From: Chryseolinea soli
GTDB lineage: Bacteria > Bacteroidota > Bacteroidia > Cytophagales > Cyclobacteriaceae
DNA length: 64,000 nt
Direction of reading: 5' to 3'
NCBI RefSeq assembly: GCF_003589925.1
Contig: NZ_CP032382.1
Location: forward strand, 3,906,001 to 3,970,000
A program made the translations under genes and the position numbers. Numbering within the stretch: position 1 is the stretch's first letter; each line of letters begins with the position of its first letter. The notes beneath the pieces were generated by a model. It was not told the DNA's origin, searched no databases, and saw only the letters and a list, made by a program, of their open reading frames with translations. Positions 61,336-64,000 of the stretch are shown here, in pieces.

Positions 61336-62634
61336 ATGAAACGAAAAATTCAATATATACTCGCACTGGTCGTGCTCATCGGCACGACCGCGCAGGCCCA
61401 ACAGCCAAAAGGAAAATACGCAACTTTTGCGTTGACGCATGCCACCATTCAAACGGTGACCAAGGGGGTTATCCAGGATGGCACGGTCATCCTCAGCCAG
61501 GGCAAGATCACCGCCGTAGGAACCAATGTGTCTATCCCCTCCGGCGCGGAAGTGGTGGACTGCAAAGGCAAATGGATCTATCCCGGCCTGATCGATAGCG
61601 GCACCACGCTGGGTTTGGTTGAAGTGGGCTCCGATGCCCGCACACAAGATTTCAATGAAGTGGGCGATGTCATTCCTCAAATGAAAGCGCTCACGGCCGT
61701 CAATCCTAACTCGGCGTTGATCCCGGTAACCCGAATCAGCGGCGTGACCACGGTGATTGCAGCGCCCGAAGGCGATCTCGTGCCCGGAACGGCGGCACTC
61801 ATAAATCTGTATGGCTATACGCCTGATCAAATGTATGGCGGATTTGAAGGCGTTGTGTTGAATTTCCCGAACACCGGTCGCAAGGGATTCTTCGATCGTC
61901 GCACGGATGAAGACATCAAGAAGGCAGCCGAAAAGGCGATGACGCGGATCAACTCTGTTTGGGAGATGGCGGTGCAATATCACAAGCTCGATTCAGCTAC
62001 GAAATCAAAAGGGGTAGGCTATTATCCTGAAATGGAGGCGTTGCTCCCGGTGGTGAGAGGCGAACGGGCCTTGATGATCGAAGCCAATGCATCCAAGGAC
62101 ATAGAAGCTGCTTTGAAATGGGTGAAGGATCATAAAGTGAAAAAAGTGATCCTGACCGGCGTGGCCGAAGGATGGCGTGTTGCCGATGAAATTGCCAAGG
62201 CCAACATTCCCGTGGTGGCCGGCCCCGTGCAAGAGCTTCCCACGCGCGACTACGATCGTTATGACAAACCGTATGCAAATCCCGGGCTGTTGAAAAAGGC
62301 TGGGGTGAAAGTAGCCCTGCGCACAGCACAAGCTTCCAACGTACGCAACCTTCCTTATCATGCGGCCTTTGCGGCTGCATACGGACTGGGTAAAGAACAG
62401 GCTTTGCGTGCTGTCACGATCGTGCCGGCAGAGATCTTTGGGGTGTCCGATAAACTGGGCTCGATCGAAGTGGGCAAGAACGCCACTTTGTTGGTGAGCG
62501 ATGGAGATCCCTTTGAGACGAAGACCACGATATTGCAGGTGTACATCGATGGTTGGCAAGTGCCGATGGTGAGCCGCCAGACCTTATTGTATGATGAGTT
62601 CTTGCATCGCGACCCGGGCGTGACGAAGAACTAA
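61336..62634 (+). CDS. Secreted amidohydrolase-fold protein lacking the metal ligands
   Basis: The 432-residue product has a signal peptide (ends TTAQA). Family order is kept: FALTHATIQTVTKGVIQDG, VILSQGKITAVGTN, then IYPGLIDSGTTLGLVEVG in place of PGxIDxHxHxG, so both histidines are gone. The second pair is also absent (LMIEANASKDIEA, VILTGVAEGWR), as is the aspartate (ALRTAQASNVRNLP). The end LGSIEVGKNATLLVSDGDPFETKT is intact. Despite this the fold is well kept along its full length. It is the last gene of the operon and is followed by a REP-like hairpin. Confidence 0.9.
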   Translation: MKRKIQYILALVVLIGTTAQAQQPKGKYATFALTHATIQTVTKGVIQDGTVILSQGKITAVGTNVSIPSGAEVVDCKGKWIYPGLIDSGTTLGLVEVGSDARTQDFNEVGDVIPQMKALTAVNPNSALIPVTRISGVTTVIAAPEGDLVPGTAALINLYGYTPDQMYGGFEGVVLNFPNTGRKGFFDRRTDEDIKKAAEKAMTRINSVWEMAVQYHKLDSATKSKGVGYYPEMEALLPVVRGERALMIEANASKDIEAALKWVKDHKVKKVILTGVAEGWRVADEIAKANIPVVAGPVQELPTRDYDRYDKPYANPGLLKKAGVKVALRTAQASNVRNLPYHAAFAAAYGLGKEQALRAVTIVPAEIFGVSDKLGSIEVGKNATLLVSDGDPFETKTTILQVYIDGWQVPMVSRQTLLYDEFLHRDPGVTKN

Positions 62635-62642
62635 ATGCAGGT

Positions 62643-62726
62643 TGAACCGCCAAGGCGCTAAGACGCAAAGTCAACGCAAAGGATTCTTTGTAACAAACTT
62701 TGCGTCTTTGCACCTTGGCGGTTTAA
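62643..62726. repeat. REP-like intergenic hairpin (GACGCAAAG family), long member
   Basis: TGAACCGCCAAGGCGCTAAGACGCAAAG is the left arm and CTTTGCGTCTTTGCACCTTGGCGGTTTA the right arm, giving a long imperfect stem. It starts 8 bases after the operon's stop and ends 14 bases before the stop of the convergent LytTR gene. The same family is at 25318..25392 and, half-length, at 7061..7093. It may serve as a bidirectional terminator. Confidence 0.8.
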
Positions 62727-62740
62727 ATTTTGATGCATTC

Positions 62741-63484
62741 TCAGCTCCCCATCCAAACCCTGAACTCCGGCGCCGTCTCCTTACTCACGAAGATCTCCTC
62801 CTGCATCTCCGGCTTTATAAAAATCCTGACCTTCCCATTGTCCGGTTTAAAACGCTCAATGGACTTCAAGTGCGCTAAAAACTTCCGGTTCAAGCGAAAG
62901 AACTTATTCCGGTCCACCAACTCTTCCAGTTCACCCAGATTTTTATCAACAATCAGTTGTCGTCCCGAAAAGTCGCGCGCGAACACGATCTTGTGTTCTG
63001 TATAAAAGTAGGCGACCTCATCCAATTCCAGCGCAATGAACTCCGTGCCCTTCCGCGCTACGATCCTGTTTTTTGTCGGTGCCTGCTGTTGTTGTAAGAA
63101 CCTCAATACGTTGCCCTGAAGGAAATGACGCTCCAGTGTTTTGACTTTTTCAAGCGATCGTTTTAACGTTTCTTCTGTGACGGGTTTTAAAAGATAGTCG
63201 ATCGCGTTAAAGGCAAAGCTCTCCAATAAATATTTGTCATAGGCCGTAGTAAAAATCACCGGGAAGGCTACGGGATGCTTCTTAAAGATCTCGAATGAAT
63301 GATCGTCGGAGAGTTGAATATCCACGAAGGCGAGGTCGGGCGATGGATGCGTGGGCAACCATTGCAACGCTTCCTTCACGCTGGCGATCTTGGCCACGAC
63401 CTCGATGCCGTCGTGCAGGGCCGTCAGCATCGTTTCCAGTTTGGCCTGGGCAAGCAACTCGTCTTCAATGATAATGACTTTCAT
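62741..63484 (-). CDS. LytTR-family response regulator
   Basis: The 247-residue product has a receiver domain with IEDE, the Asp in FVDIQLSDD, TTAY and LLKPV. The LytTR DNA-binding domain begins IALELDEVAYFYTEHKIV and includes FFRLNRKFLAHLKSI. It is the partner of the kinase whose gene lies 49 bases upstream on the same strand. It is related to the regulator at 53467..54249, but belongs to a separate two-gene system. Confidence 0.93.
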   Translation of the reverse strand: MKVIIIEDELLAQAKLETMLTALHDGIEVVAKIASVKEALQWLPTHPSPDLAFVDIQLSDDHSFEIFKKHPVAFPVIFTTAYDKYLLESFAFNAIDYLLKPVTEETLKRSLEKVKTLERHFLQGNVLRFLQQQQAPTKNRIVARKGTEFIALELDEVAYFYTEHKIVFARDFSGRQLIVDKNLGELEELVDRNKFFRLNRKFLAHLKSIERFKPDNGKVRIFIKPEMQEEIFVSKETAPEFRVWMGS

Positions 63485-63533
63485 ATGCGCGATACTATAA
63501 ATAGGTCAGCCTATACATCAATCTTTTACGCCT

Positions 63534-64000
63534 CTAAATCCGGATCAGCGGTAGTAATACATAAAATATATTCGCCGATTTTCCGGATTCAATTCCTTTT
63601 CCCGTGATGATCCTAAAACGTTCATCTAAATTTTTTAGCCCGATGTGAGACGAATGTTGTATGCTTCGTTTGGGTTGAAGATGATTTTCGATCCTTAAGG
63701 TGTCGTGATCCATCCGGAAGTCGATGCGCAAGGGTATGCGCTCTGAGATCTCGTTGTGTTTCACTGCGTTTTCGAGGGCCACGAAGGCGGAGATGGGAGG
63801 GATTAGAAATTCTTTTTCTGTGGATCCGTTAAAATGTTTTTGCAGGTCAAGTGCCTTTCCGAACCTTAGCCGCAACAATTCTGCATATTTTTCCATGAAG
63901 GCAAACTCATCTTCCAGTACCACCAGGCTTCGATCCTTTTGAGAAAGGATGTAGCGGTAAACATCCGCAAGGTTTTCGGTGAAGAGCTTGGCCGTAGGAG
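63534..64000 (-). CDS. Sensor histidine kinase, C-terminal part (5' end outside window)
   Basis: The frame is open to the end of the window. The visible 155 residues are the catalytic half of a LytS/YehU-type kinase: LADVYRYILSQKDRSLVVLEDE, PPISAFVALENAVKHNE as the N-box, and HIGLKNLDERFRIITGK as the G-box. The H-box lies beyond the window edge. It feeds the LytTR regulator just downstream. A GTG inside the frame at 63923 is not a credible start. Confidence 0.9.
   Translation of the reverse strand, partial: PTAKLFTENLADVYRYILSQKDRSLVVLEDEFAFMEKYAELLRLRFGKALDLQKHFNGSTEKEFLIPPISAFVALENAVKHNEISERIPLRIDFRMDHDTLRIENHLQPKRSIQHSSHIGLKNLDERFRIITGKGIESGKSANIFYVLLPLIRI

Noticed and set aside
60670..61983. 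437-codon open frame on the minus strand
   Set aside because: It lies antisense to two clear amidohydrolase genes and shows no domain; GC-rich third positions leave such frames open by chance.
1..64000. rRNA, tRNA or riboswitch genes
   Set aside because: I saw no tRNA cloverleaf or rRNA-like stretch while reading; a covariance-model scan could not be run, so a cryptic RNA is not ruled out.

Overview
The window looks like a chromosomal segment of a Bacteroidota bacterium, most likely from the Cytophagales side. The evidence is a type IX secretion cargo protein with a gliding-motility-type C-terminal domain next to a PorP/SprF-family protein, LytTR regulators paired with YehU/LytS-type histidine kinases, large two-module MacB/FtsX-like permeases without a local ATPase, a long-form IspG, and Bacteroidota-type promoter boxes (TAnnTTTG). 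No rRNA, tRNA, CRISPR array, prophage or transposase gene was recognised. Most genes look chromosomal and GC-moderate; one AT-richer orphan (52859..53419) stands out.

Layout. 1-8 kb: tail of a coiled-coil gene, a secreted protein, a long inverted-repeat element, a ClC channel/transporter with CBS domains, small membrane proteins, an EEP-family phosphohydrolase, an AHSA1-type protein and a secreted esterase. 8-21 kb: a small secreted protein, a frameshifted secreted amidase, two large ABC permeases, a radical SAM protein of the spore-photoproduct-lyase type, a class A beta-lactamase-like lipoprotein, a Cdd1-type helix-hairpin-helix protein, a VOC protein, an AraC regulator and a glucuronoyl-esterase-like protein. 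21-32 kb: a Tat-exported Gfo/Idh/MocA oxidoreductase, ispG, a patatin/outer-membrane-barrel protein, hutI, an ABC ATPase/permease pair, apt and a Lon-substrate-binding-domain protein. 32-44 kb: two tandem paralogous secreted proteins, a group III truncated haemoglobin, an SMP-30-like protein, a hexapeptide-repeat protein, VOC and DUF456 proteins, a roughly 1770-residue type IX cargo protein and a divergent PorP/SprF gene. 44-53 kb: a YjbR protein with a histone-H1-like tail, a SlyD-like FKBP, a propeller/ThuA-like fusion, a META-domain lipoprotein translationally coupled to a DUF4421 protein, an SMR exporter, a CDF cation exporter, a universal stress protein, a membrane J-protein and an eIF1/SUI1 protein.

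53-64 kb is the most interesting part. On the minus strand, a secreted protein built of about ten SDYY-type repeats is followed by an intact histidine kinase, a second kinase that has lost its phospho-acceptor histidine, and a LytTR response regulator. The last three genes overlap by 4 bases each, which suggests a sensory unit containing a pseudokinase. Next to it, on the plus strand, is a tight operon of three secreted amidohydrolase-fold proteins. Only the middle one keeps the metal ligands; its two partners have lost them, which suggests a heteromeric or scaffolded enzyme. The window closes with a second LytTR regulator and the C-terminal part of its kinase.

Repeats: three members of a widespread REP-like hairpin (core GACGCAAAG/CTTTGCGTC) lie just downstream of genes. 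A 22-base tandem repeat forms the 3' end of the Cdd1-type gene. The inverted-repeat element near 1.6-2.0 kb encloses a degraded copy of the neighbouring gene's 3' end.
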